From assembly GCA_035632055.1 (NCBI GenBank), contig DASQHO010000018.1:1-64000 (forward strand): a stretch of 64,000 bases of DNA. The letters run 5' to 3'. How positions within the stretch are numbered: the stretch's first letter is position 1; each line of letters starts with the position of its first letter. The DNA is from REEB95 sp035632055 (GTDB taxonomy: Bacteria; Pseudomonadota; Alphaproteobacteria; ATCC43930; CGMCC-115725). Shown piece by piece: positions 34,690 through 46,800 of this stretch. The notes under the pieces were generated by a model. The model was not told where the DNA came from and did not search any database. It saw only the letters and a program-made list of their open reading frames with translations. The position numbers and the translations under genes were made by a program.

Positions 34690-35457
34690 CTATTTCTTCA
34701 ACTTGGCCATGACGGCTGGATTGGTCGAATAGACTCCCAGCAATTCGCCTTGCGCGAGCACCTTGCCCTGCATGGCCGCGACCGCCGTCTCGCCACTGAA
34801 ATCGCCGCTGAGGCCGAGCGACGGTACGCTCAGCGCGTAGACCGTGAAGTGATAGTGATGCGGGTTCTCGTCGTTCCACGGCGAGCACGGCCCGTCATAA
34901 CCGTAATAGGTGCCCTTCATCGCATCGTTGGCGGCGAAGGCCTGGGTGAAGCTGTTCGCGGCGGACACGCCGATCTTGGATGATTGCGGCTTGCCGTGCT
35001 TCACGAGCGCTTCGGATTCCGCGCCTTCGGGCAGTACGGTCACTTTGGTCGGAATATCGGCCACGATCATGTGGAAGAAAATCTTGCGCGCGACCGCGGC
35101 GGTCAGCGTCTCGCCTTCCTTGTTCATCAACTCGCGGTGTTCGGCAGGCGAGTCCGTGTCATAAACGATGACGGCGTAGGACTTGGTGCCGGCCGGACCT
35201 TTCGACCAGGCGATGCGCGGGCTTTTGTCATCCGACAGCGCCACGTGGTTCTGCGCCGCTGCTTTGCAGAATGCATACTCGCTCGGAATCATGTGGCCGT
35301 TCTTGATTGCGTCGACGCGGACGTGGAGTTTGTGCGAACCGGCGGGTGCCAGCACCGGCATCGACTTCAGCGGTGTCGGCGCCGCCGTCTGCGCTTGAGC
35401 GCCACCGGCCAGCAACGCCGCGACGGCAAATGCCGCCAATAAAGCACGGAAATGCAT
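34690..35457 (-). CDS. Exported YbhB/YbcL (PEBP-like) protein
   Basis: 255 residues. Signal peptide at 1-22 (GGAQA|QTA). PEBP fold with SPRIAWSKGPAGTKSYAVIVYDTDSP, then FFHMIVADIP and the C-terminal YDGPCSPWNDENPHHYHFTVYAL, the signature of the Raf-kinase-inhibitor-like family. It may bind phospholipids or anionic ligands in the periplasm. GGGGAGGA lies 8 bases before ATG 35457, which fixes the start. Function unknown. Confidence 0.88.
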   Translation of the reverse strand: MHFRALLAAFAVAALLAGGAQAQTAAPTPLKSMPVLAPAGSHKLHVRVDAIKNGHMIPSEYAFCKAAAQNHVALSDDKSPRIAWSKGPAGTKSYAVIVYDTDSPAEHRELMNKEGETLTAAVARKIFFHMIVADIPTKVTVLPEGAESEALVKHGKPQSSKIGVSAANSFTQAFAANDAMKGTYYGYDGPCSPWNDENPHHYHFTVYALSVPSLGLSGDFSGETAVAAMQGKVLAQGELLGVYSTNPAVMAKLKK

Positions 35458-35536
35458 GGTTTTTCCTCCCCAGGTTGTCCTGGCCGGCCGTGGAATCAAC
35501 CGGCGTCGGCGATCCTAGGGCGGCGCTCGGCCGGGT

Positions 35537-36601
35537 TCAACGCATGCGCGCGGATGCTGCAGCGGGATCGAGCGGCCAGCGCGGCCGCGGCGCGAAGTCG
35601 AGCGTGTCCGTGAGTCCGAGCTTCAAACGTTCGACGCCCGCCCAGGCGATCATCGCCGCATTGTCGGTACACAGTGCCGGTGGCGGCGCGACGAAGCGCA
35701 AATTCCATTCGGCCGCAAGTTTGGACAGTCGCGGCCGCAGCGCGGCATTGGCGGCGACACCGCCCGCGGCCACCAATGCATGGCCACGACCGTGGCGCGC
35801 GGTGAAAACCGCAGCCGCATGCGCGGTGCGATCAAGCAGACAATCGACAATCGCTGCCTGCAGGGCGGCCGCCAGATCGGCGCGGGCGCGGTCGTCAAGC
35901 AAACCGTGACGACGCACCGTCTCCGCCAGCGCAGTCTTTAATCCCGAGAACGAGAAATCGCAGCCCGGCCGGCCGAGCAACGGCCGCGGCAGTGCAAAAC
36001 GCGCCGCGTCGCCGCTACGCGCCGCCTGTTCGATCGCGGGACCGCCCGGATAACCAAGACCGAGCAATTTGGCGCCCTTGTCGAAGCATTCGCCCGCGGC
36101 ATCGTCGATGGTCGTGCCGAGGCGCCGATACGTGCCGATACCTTCGACGGCGAGCAGCTGGCAATGGCCGCCGGAGACGAGCAACAGAAGATAAGGAAAG
36201 GCGACATCGTCAGTGAGCCGCGCCGACAGCGCATGGCCTTCGAGATGATTGACCGCGACCAACGACAGCGCACGCGCATAAGCGATCGCCTTCGCCTCCA
36301 TCACGCCGACCATAACGCCGCCGATCAGGCCGGGCCCGCCGGTGACGGCGACGCCAGCGAGATCGTCCAAACCGACGCCGGCCGCATCGAGCGCGCGGAC
36401 AATCAAGGTGTCGAGATGATCGAGATGGGCGCGCGCGGCAATCTCCGGCACGACGCCGCCATAGGGACGATGCTCGGCAAGCTGCGACAGCACCAGTGTC
36501 GAACGGATGCGCCGGTCGGCGGCCGGCGCGTCCTCGACCACCGCGGCGGCGGTTTCATCACAACTGGTTTCGATGCCGAGGACCAACATGCCGGGGACCA
36601 T
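35537..36601 (-). CDS. tsaD: tRNA N6-adenosine threonylcarbamoyltransferase
   Basis: 354 residues, the Kae1/TsaD ASKHA ATPase needed for t6A37 modification of tRNAs reading ANN codons. It begins with LGIETSCDETAAAVV, has the iron-binding HLEGH, the ATP-binding VSGGHCQL and GLGYPGGP, and a C-terminal DNAAMIAWAG. ATG 36601 has a GGGAAG 5 bases upstream; ATG 36589 is a close alternative. It is divergent from hemC with 42 bases between the starts, a classic alphaproteobacterial arrangement. Confidence 0.95.
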   Translation of the reverse strand: MVPGMLVLGIETSCDETAAAVVEDAPAADRRIRSTLVLSQLAEHRPYGGVVPEIAARAHLDHLDTLIVRALDAAGVGLDDLAGVAVTGGPGLIGGVMVGVMEAKAIAYARALSLVAVNHLEGHALSARLTDDVAFPYLLLLVSGGHCQLLAVEGIGTYRRLGTTIDDAAGECFDKGAKLLGLGYPGGPAIEQAARSGDAARFALPRPLLGRPGCDFSFSGLKTALAETVRRHGLLDDRARADLAAALQAAIVDCLLDRTAHAAAVFTARHGRGHALVAAGGVAANAALRPRLSKLAAEWNLRFVAPPPALCTDNAAMIAWAGVERLKLGLTDTLDFAPRPRWPLDPAAASARMR

Positions 36602-36643
36602 AGCATCTTCCCTTGCCGTCGCCTTCCGCCTAAGAACAGGGCC

Positions 36644-37570
36644 ATGGCCCCACCTCTTCTGCGCATCGGCACGCGCGGCAGCCCCCTGGCGCTGGCGCAG
36701 GCGGACGAGCTCAAGCACCGCCTGGCCACGGCGCACCCATCGCTTGCCGCGCCCGATGGAATCGAAATCATCGCCATCCGCACCAGCGGCGACCGTGAGG
36801 GCGAGCGCCCGTTGGCCGAGGAGGGCGGTAAGGGCCTGTTCACCAAGGAGATCGAAGAGGCGCTCCTCAACGGGCGGATCGATGTTGCCATCCATTCGAT
36901 GAAGGACATGCTCGCGACGCTGCCCAAAGGCCTCGTCATCGCCGCCTGTTTGCCGCGCGAGGATCCGCGCGACGCGCTGCTGTCGCCGCGTGTGAATTCT
37001 TTGGCGGCGCTGGCCAAGGGCGCGCGGCTCGGCACCTCGTCCTTGCGGCGCAAGGCGCTGGCGCTGCACGCGCGCCCCGATCTCACGATCGTGCCGCTGC
37101 GCGGCAATGTCGGCACGCGGCTCACCAAGCTCGCGGCCGGCGACGCCGATGCAACCGTCCTCGCCGTCGCCGGATTGAAGCGGCTCGGTCTTGCCGACAA
37201 GATCACCGCAACCCTGTCACCGAACGAGATGTTGCCGGCACCGGCGCAAGGCATTTTGGCAGTCGAGACCCGCGCCGACGATGCACGCGCACGCAATCTG
37301 GTGGCACCGCTCGATCACGCCGAAACCGCCGCCTGCGCCACCGCCGAACGTGCGTTCCTGGCCGCGCTCGACGGCTCGTGCCGGACACCAATCGCTGCGC
37401 TCGCGACCATCGTGAACGGACGACTGACCCTCGATGCCGTCATCGTCAGCCCGGATGGCCGCAAGCTCCACCGCACGCGGCGCGACGGTGCCGTCGCTGA
37501 CGCGGCCGATCTCGGTCACGACGCCGGCGCCGAGCTCAAGGCCCGCGGCGGACCCAATTTCTTCGCATGA
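36644..37570 (+). CDS. hemC: Hydroxymethylbilane synthase (porphobilinogen deaminase)
   Basis: 308 residues. It joins four porphobilinogens into hydroxymethylbilane for heme and corrin synthesis. N-terminus IGTRGSPLALAQA, active Asp in AIHSMKD, RRKALAL and GNVGTRL for substrate binding, and the dipyrromethane-cofactor Cys in GSCRTPIAA. ATG 36644 is set by the N-terminal motif five residues in. The stop overlaps hemD (ATGA). Confidence 0.96.
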   Translation: MAPPLLRIGTRGSPLALAQADELKHRLATAHPSLAAPDGIEIIAIRTSGDREGERPLAEEGGKGLFTKEIEEALLNGRIDVAIHSMKDMLATLPKGLVIAACLPREDPRDALLSPRVNSLAALAKGARLGTSSLRRKALALHARPDLTIVPLRGNVGTRLTKLAAGDADATVLAVAGLKRLGLADKITATLSPNEMLPAPAQGILAVETRADDARARNLVAPLDHAETAACATAERAFLAALDGSCRTPIAALATIVNGRLTLDAVIVSPDGRKLHRTRRDGAVADAADLGHDAGAELKARGGPNFFA

Positions 37571-38316
37571 AGGCGCTGGTGACGCGGCCGCGCGAAGACG
37601 CCGCTGGCCTGGTCGCGGCGCTGACGGCGCGCAACATCGAACCTCTGCTCGAGCCGTTGCTGACGATCGCGCTCGCGCCCGATGCATCCGCGGCGCTAGC
37701 GGCGGCGTTGCCCGGCGCCCAGGCGGTATTGTTCACGAGCGCCAACGGCGTCCGCGCCTTTGCCAGCGTCTCGCCGCAACGTGACCGGCCGGTGTTCGCG
37801 GTCGGCGACGCGACCGCCCGTGCCGCACAGGCAGCGGGTTTCGATCGGATCGAAAGCGCCGGCGGCGATGTCCACGCTCTGGCTGCGCTGGTAGCACGGC
37901 GGCTCGATCCGGCGGCGGGTCCGGTGATCCATGCGGCGGCAAGCGCGGTTGCCGGCGATCTCGCCGGCGATCTCGCGCGCGCCGGATTTATGGTGCGCAG
38001 GTTGCGGCTTTACGAGGCAGTGGCCGCGGCGCGTCTCAGCGCCGAGTCAAGCGATGCGATCGTCGCGGGCGCCGTGGCTTGCGCGATCTTTTTCTCTCCC
38101 CGCACTGCCGAAACCTTTGTTACGCTCGCGCGTGCGGCTGGGATCGGCAGCCATGCCACGACGATCGCGGCAGTCGTGCTGAGTCCGGCGGTGGCGGCGG
38201 CGCTCGGTCCATTGACATGGCGCCGCATCGAGATTGCTGCGGCGCCAAACGAGACGGCGCTGCTCGCGGCGCTGGATCGGACGCTGCAAACAGGACGTGC
38301 GGGAGGCAGGGAATAA
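37567..38316 (+). CDS. hemD: Uroporphyrinogen-III synthase
   Basis: 249 residues. This family is weakly conserved; identification rests on TRPREDAAGLVAAL at the N-terminus, AVLFTSANGVRAF, FAVGDATARAAQAAGF and FFSPRTAETF, and on its coupled position after hemC (ATGA). It closes hydroxymethylbilane with ring-D inversion. A 5-codon reading frame and the mitofilin-like gene follow. Confidence 0.92.
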   Translation: MKALVTRPREDAAGLVAALTARNIEPLLEPLLTIALAPDASAALAAALPGAQAVLFTSANGVRAFASVSPQRDRPVFAVGDATARAAQAAGFDRIESAGGDVHALAALVARRLDPAAGPVIHAAASAVAGDLAGDLARAGFMVRRLRLYEAVAAARLSAESSDAIVAGAVACAIFFSPRTAETFVTLARAAGIGSHATTIAAVVLSPAVAAALGPLTWRRIEIAAAPNETALLAALDRTLQTGRAGGRE

Positions 38317-38335
38317 CAACCATGAAGCCGTTGCC

Positions 38336-39333
38336 GTGAGCGAGCCGCCGGTGATCGATGCCACCGACGCAACGTCTCAACGCCGCCGGCGACGGCGCGC
38401 GGTAGTGTTCGTCGGGCTTGTTCTGGCGCTCGCGCTCGTGCTCGGCCTGACGGGCACGTCGCCCTATTGGGCGCCGCCCCTGGCGCCGCTGTTGCCATGG
38501 AGCAAGCCGGCGGACGATACGACGCGGCAGGTGTTCGCCAATCAACTGGCCAGCGTTGAATCCGAAGTGCAGGCATTGCGCGACGCGCAAAGCGCCAACG
38601 CGCAGATTTTCGTGCGGCTCGACGCGCTCGAAAAGCAAGTGAAGCAAGGCGCGCCCGACACCAGCCAATTCGCCGACGCCATCAAGCGGCTCGGGGACAC
38701 AACGCAGCAGCTGCAATCGGCGATGAGCGGCAATTCCGAGCGCATCGCCGCATTGCAGGAGCGCCTGGCGCATACCAGCGACAATCCCGAACGCATGTTG
38801 TTTCTGGCCTTGAGCCAACTTTCAGCAGCGGTGGCGACATCGCGTCCGTTCCCCAACGAGCTGAAAGCCGCCGAGACGCTGGCGTCGCACGATCTCGGCG
38901 TGAAGCTGCTGGCACTCGAACCGCAGGCTGCGACCGGCATTCCGAGCACGGCAGCGCTGGCGGCGCGGTTCAATGTCAGCACGGCGCCGGCCATGCTAAT
39001 AGCGACGCCAGCAGCGCCGGCGAACGAGGGATGGACCAGGCGCTTTTGGGCAAAGCTGGCGAGCCTGGTCGTGGTGCGGCGCGTCGGTGATGCCACGACG
39101 CCGCCGGATCCGACCATCGCCGCCATCGACGCAGCACGCAACGAGCTGGCCCAGGGCGACCTCGCCGGCGCAGTCGGCGCCATCGAGGCGGCGCCGGCCC
39201 CTGCCCGCGCCGCCGCCGAAAGCTGGCTCGTGACCGCGCACCGCAGACTCGACGCCGAAGCGACCGTCGCCGCGGCACTGCAAGAAGTCGTGTCGGCGCT
39301 CGTGAGCTTGGCGAACGCAGCGCCTGCGAAGCC

Positions 39334-39337
<4 letters not shown>
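38336..39337 (+). CDS. Mitofilin/HemX-like inner-membrane protein
   Basis: 333 residues. A short basic cytoplasmic start, one membrane helix near residues 22-45 (VVFVGLVLALALVLGL), a coiled coil at about 70-130 and a helical periplasmic C-terminus. Alphaproteobacterial proteins at this position are the mitofilin (Mic60) relatives involved in envelope and cristae-like membrane organisation. The GTG start at 38336 overlaps the stop of a 5-codon frame (GTGA), and the stop overlaps the HemY-like start (GTGA). Confidence 0.85.
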
Positions 39338-40806
<1,469 letters not shown>

Positions 40807-40894
40807 TGCTTGCCAAGCACTTTGCGATTAGGTGCGAAAAGAACAAATCACGTCAGTAGGCGCGCGGTAGGCGGACACCATCCTGTAACTGCTT

Positions 40895-43800
40895 TCAACC
40901 CAGAATGACTTGCACGCTATGGCTTGCGCCGTCGTCGGTCACCGGGATCAATGGGGGTGTTCTCGACAACATCTCTCCGTCAAGTTTGATCGCCAGAACG
41001 CCGCGGGAGATGCCCAACGGATTCTCGACGCGTATATCGTAGCGCGCGCCGCCATGGCGGAACGCAATTTCGTAGCTGGGCCACGTCTTGGGAATACAAG
41101 GGTCGATGAGCAGATTGCTGCCCTGCAATCGGAAGCCGAGAATCCCCTCAAGTGCCACGCGATAAATCCATCCCGCCGATCCGCTGTACCAAGTCCAACC
41201 TCCGCGCCCAACATGTGGCGGCGCAGAATAGATGTCGGCACTGACGACGTAGGGTTCCACCTTATAGCGGTGAATGCTTGAAGGGTTATTGGCGTGATTA
41301 ATCGGATTGAGCAACGACAACAATTCGAACGCCCTGTCGCCGTCGCCGAGCCGGGCAAAGGCTAACGCCAACCAAGCGGCGGCATGGGTATATTGCCCGC
41401 CATTTTCACGAATGCCGGCGGGATAGCCTTTGATATAGCCCGGGTCGGGCCCAGCGTGATCGAAGGGGGGCGTGAGGAGCAGCGCCAGCAGATCGTCGTG
41501 TCTCACAAGGTATTTGTCGGCCGCCGCCATGGCGCGCTCAGCACGCGCAGGCTCGGCGGCGCCCGAGATTACGCTCCACGATTGTGCGATGGAGTCGATG
41601 CGACATTCGCTGTTCGAAACAGATCCAAGCGGCGTGCCATTGTCGAAATAGGCGCGGCGATACCAGTCGCCGTCCCAGCCGTGCTGTTCCAGTGCACCCT
41701 TCAGGGCGGCAGCGTGTTCCAGCCAGTCATGCGCACGACCATCGCGTCGCCGCTCCGCGAGCCGCGCGAAGGTCATCAGCGTCGCATGGAGGAACCAGCC
41801 AAGCCACACGCTTTCGCCCTTTCCTCCTTCGCCGACCCGATCCATACCGTCGTTCCAGTCGCCGGTTCCCATGAGTGGCAAGCCATGCGCACCGGTAGCG
41901 AGGCTCGTATCGAGCGCCAGCGCGCAATGCTCAAACACGCTTGCCTGCTTTGTGGAGGTTATCGGCTGAAAGAACGCGTCGTGCTGACCCTCGCGAAGAA
42001 CCGGCCCGTTGAGGAACGGGACCATCTCTTCGAGAACCGCGAGATCGCTGGTGACGCCGACATAGTGTGCGGTGACATAAGCAAGCCATATCCGGTCGTC
42101 GGTGATGCGTGTACGGATCCCACGGCCCGTATCGGGCAACCACCAATGCTGCACGTCGCCTTCAGCAAATTGTCGCCCCGCAGCGCGCAACAGGTGGGCG
42201 CGTGTCAGATCCGGTCGCGATACGCAAAGCGCCATCACGTCCTGAAGTTGATCGCGAAAACCATAGGCGCCGCTTGCCTGATAGAATCCCGTCCGCGCCC
42301 ATACACGGCAGGACAGCGTCTGATAAGGCAACCAGTGGTTCATGAGGATGTCCAGCGTACGATCCGGCGTTTTCACCTGGATCGCGCCCGTGACGTCATC
42401 CCATTGCTTGGTGACGGCGGCGAAGACCGTATCGAGATCGGCGGCACGGTATTTGGTGATCAAGGATTGCGCCTCTCCGCGGCTTGGCGCCTCCCCTAGG
42501 AATAAGATCACCTCGACCGCGCCGAGCGCGTACAGCGTCACGCGGGTCTGTAGCGCGCCGCAAGGATCGAGCCCAGCGCCGACCCGACAGGAGAGTTGCG
42601 CGCCCGGTGCCAATCCCAGGGGCCGATCGAGCGTGCCATCGCGCCCAATGAATTCTGTGCGGTCGCCGGTCCAGGTCGCTTGCCGCCCAGCGAGATCGGC
42701 GAACGCGACCTGTTCGCCGAATTCGTTGCTCCATGGATTTTGGGCGAACATGGCACCGGTTTTCGGATCGATTTCTGTCACGACGAAAGGTGCTGTCGCA
42801 GTCCGCGAGGCGCCGAGTACCCACTCCACATACGCCGTGACCGAAAGACGACGAACGCGCCCCGAATGATCGGTGAGCTTGAGGCGCGAAATCTTGATCG
42901 CGTCATCAACCGGGACAAATTGCAATAGTTCGAGCGCTACACCATGCGCGCGATGCTCAAATCGGCTGTAACCTAGACCGTGTATCGCGGTATAGGGGGA
43001 GACCTTTTCGCGTATCGGCAAAGCGGTCGCGCTCCATACTTCACCCGTCTCTTCGTCACGCACATAAAGCACCTCGCCGGGCGCGTCGCCGACGGGATCG
43101 TTCGACCAGGGCGTGAGCTGGTTCTGCTGGCTGTTGAGCGCCCAGGTGTAACCTCCGCCTTCGCTGGAAACCTGAAAACCGAACGACGGATTGGCGATAA
43201 CGTTGATCCACGGCGCCGGCGTGCAGTCTGCCTCTTCGAGTATCGTCGCGTATTCACGTCCCTGAGCGCCGAAGCCGCCAAACCCATTGAAGTATTCGAG
43301 CACGGGTTGCGGCAATTTGGGTTCCGGCGCGGTGTTCGCCGGGACACGCCAGATCGGTGCCGCGGTTGGCGGCTTGCGGTCCCGCGCCCAATTGATCTGT
43401 TCGGCGAGGGTGCCGCGGCCGCCACGGAGTACGGCCCGCGCGGCCGTCTGCACCAACCCACGGACCTCGCTCGGAACCAGATCGGCGCGGAGGACGAATA
43501 CGGCGCCGCGCGTGTCGTCGCCGGGACCCTTAGGCATCGAGCGATTCGTGCGTACCAGCGCATCCAGCGAATTTTGCAAATCCTGTATATAGGACGGCGC
43601 GCGTTCGTTCAGGATCACGAGGTCGACGGCAAGCTGCTTCAGTCGCCAGTATTCATGGGCGCGCAACACTTGGCGGACGAGTTCGAGGTCGTCACTCTCC
43701 GCAACCTGGACAAGTACGATGGGAAGGTCGCCCGATATACCCTGCGCCCAGAGCGTGGATGACTTTCGTGCGCCGCGCTTCAGGACGTCTTGCGCAGGCC

Positions 43801-46800
43801 GCAGAGCTGGATCGGAATAAAGCACGTGATTGGCGAGCCGCTGGAATAGGTGGGCGTCGTCCGAGGAAATTCCCAAGTGATGGAGTTGCATCTGCGCCTG
43901 CGTCCAAGCAAGCGTGGTGGCGCGTTCGTACGCCATCGCGTCGTGATGCTTGTCGGCAAGGTCGAGCACAGCCTCGCGCGTCGGCGCGGCCATCGTCCAG
44001 AATGCCAGCCGTGCGGTATCGCCGCGTGGGATACGCACGCGCTGGCGTAAGCTGAAAACTGGATCGAGGACTGGGCCCACAGTGTCGGAGAGCGGCCAAC
44101 CATCACATACCGCGGCGGGGGCCCGACTGGTCCGCCCACGGCCGAGAAAGCGCGCGCGATCGGTTTCAAACTGCACGTCGCCCGAGGTTTCGCCTTCGAC
44201 GACGACGAGATGTGCCGCCCAGATCTGCGGATCGCCATCCGAGCGCCGGCGCCGCGTGGCGAGGATTGCCCCGAGACCGGACACGAATTCCGTTTCCACA
44301 AACAATTTCGAAAAGGCGGGATGGGCCAAATCGTCGGATTGCCGCGCCAAGGCAATTTCGGCGTACGACGTCACGTCGATCTCCCGCGTACGCGCGCCGT
44401 GATTGGTGATCGAAACACGTCGGACCTCGGCGTCATCCTCCGGCGAGATCGCGATCTCAAGCACGGTGCTGATCGAACCATCGCGCCGAACGATCCGGGC
44501 GCCGTCCTCGGAAAACACTACATCGTATGCGTCCGGTTCCGCGCCGCACGGCTGGTAACCGGCCGACCACACGTCTCCGCTACGTACATCGGATAAAAAG
44601 ATGTACGAGCCCCAGCCGTCGCCTGTCGTATCCTCGCGCCAACGTGTGACAGCGGTGTTGCGCCACCGGCTGTAGCCCGAACCCACAGCCGTCACCATCA
44701 CCGAATAACGTCCATTCGAAAGAAGCTGCGTACGCGGGACGCGCGAATGGGCGCTCGTATAGCGTCGCCGAACTTCGGGAACCGGGCCCACCAATTCGAC
44801 CGCCTCAGTCGTGTGTTCGGGCGGTTGACGGGCAAGTGCGACATCGCGTGGCATGCGCTCCTGAAGCAGAAGCTCCGCCGCTTGGACAAACGCTTCAGCA
44901 TGGAAGCGCGCACGCATCGCGCCGTCCTGAAGCGCGTCGCCAATGGCGACCAGGCTCATCGCCTGGTGATGCGCCATATATGCACGCACGACGGCGAACT
45001 TTGCACCATCGGGTACCCGTGAGCGGGTGTAGTCGACTGCCTCGTACCAACCATATTCGCCGCGCGCGCCTAGCCTCGCGAGGCGCTTGAAGTTTCGTAC
45101 CGCGGCGGCGGGATCGACCATGGCAGCGAGCGCCGTCGCATAGGGCGCGACGACCGTATTTTCGGCGAGGGCGCGCTTGTAGCCGAGGTCCGGAACACCG
45201 AAACTCGAATACTGATAGGTCTGCTCGATATCGCGCGCGTTATATTCCGAGTCCGACATGCCCCAGGGAATACCGAGTTCCTCGCCATATTCGATCTGCC
45301 GGCGCACGATCAGGCGACTGGTCTGCTCGAGCAGACTGCCTGCCGGCGCGCGCATGACGAGTGACGGCATCAGATATTCGAACATCGAGCCCGACCACGA
45401 GATCAGACCCGACCCGCCATCGATTGGTGTCAAGGTGCGCCCGAGGTGAAACCAATGCCGCGCCGGGACGTCGCCTTTCGCAATCGCTATAAAGCTTGCC
45501 AGCCGCGCCTCGGAAGCGAGCAGGTCGTAATAATTGGAATCGAGGCTGGCGTCCGCGCCGCGATAGCCAATCGATAGGAGCTGGCGATCACGATCGAACA
45601 GAAAGCCGAATTCCATGGCGGTGGCCATCGTCTTGGACGTTTCGGCGAGCGTCGCCAGGCGATGCACGAGCAATCGTGCCGCTTCCTCAGATTTTTCCAG
45701 CGCGACGACCAGCGCAGCTGCATTTGGATCGTTGCCCAACGAGCCTGTTTTTCGTTCCTTGAGACTGCATCGCGCCGCGTCACAAAGCTGCGGCAGGTGT
45801 TCAAGGGTGGAAATTTCGGCAAGCCGCGAAAGCGCCGAGTCACCCGCAACCAGCGCCACGTCGCGCGCGACAATTCCAGCCCATGGCATAATGGTTTCGA
45901 AATCGTGCCGATGCGCATGAACCGAGGTGCGCAGGGCGTCCGCCCAGATCCGAACGTCGCAAGTTTCTTTGTCGGTGAACTCCTTGGCGGCCTGAGCGAT
46001 CGCCTCCGCGCGGCGAACCAATTCATCCATGAATCGCGCCAAGGCAACTACATCACCGGGTGAGCGGGCGAGAAGACCCCCGAATTCGTCAATTGCCGTC
46101 GCCAGCTTTGGCGGCCCCGATTCGTGCGGAATGGCGCGGAGGGATTCGGCAAGAAGGCCGATCGTGTCCTTCAGCCCGTCACTCCACCGCGGATGGAAAG
46201 CCGGGCCTGCAATTATCTCACGGCAGGCATTGCCGAGCGCAATCAGATGGCCCGCGAGATTACCGCTATCGACGGAAGAGATATATTTTGGCTCAAGCGG
46301 GTGCAGACTCTGTGTGTCATACCAGTTGTAGAAATGGCCACGGAAGCGTTCGAGCCTGCCCATCGTGGCAAACGTCGCTTCCAATCGGTCTGCGGTATTG
46401 AAGGTGCCCAGCCAGCCGAAATCGCGCGCGATGACGACTGACAGCAGATACAGGCCCATGTTCGTCGGCGACGTACGATGCGCCACCACCGGATGCGGGT
46501 CTTCCTGGAAATTGTCGGGCGGAAGCATGTTGTCTTCCGGCGTGACGAAGATTTCGAAGAAACGCCATGTCCGCCGCGCAATCATGCGCAGTACGTCGGC
46601 GTCGGCGGCAGTCACCGTCAGATGTCCGGTCACAGGGGGCGGCAAGCTCGCCAGCCTGGCGACCACTGGCGAAAAGACCCAAAGCGCCGCAAATGGCCCG
46701 GCGAGCGGCCAAGTATGATTACCAACGAACACGATGACGAGACCGACGCAAGCGGCGAACGCGATACTCGCTAAGATCTGAATACCGAGCGCGCGGGTGT

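Noticed and set aside
35537..37069. Longer tsaD start at 37069
   Set aside because: The extension is antisense to hemC and the TsaD fold starts at LGIETSCDET.
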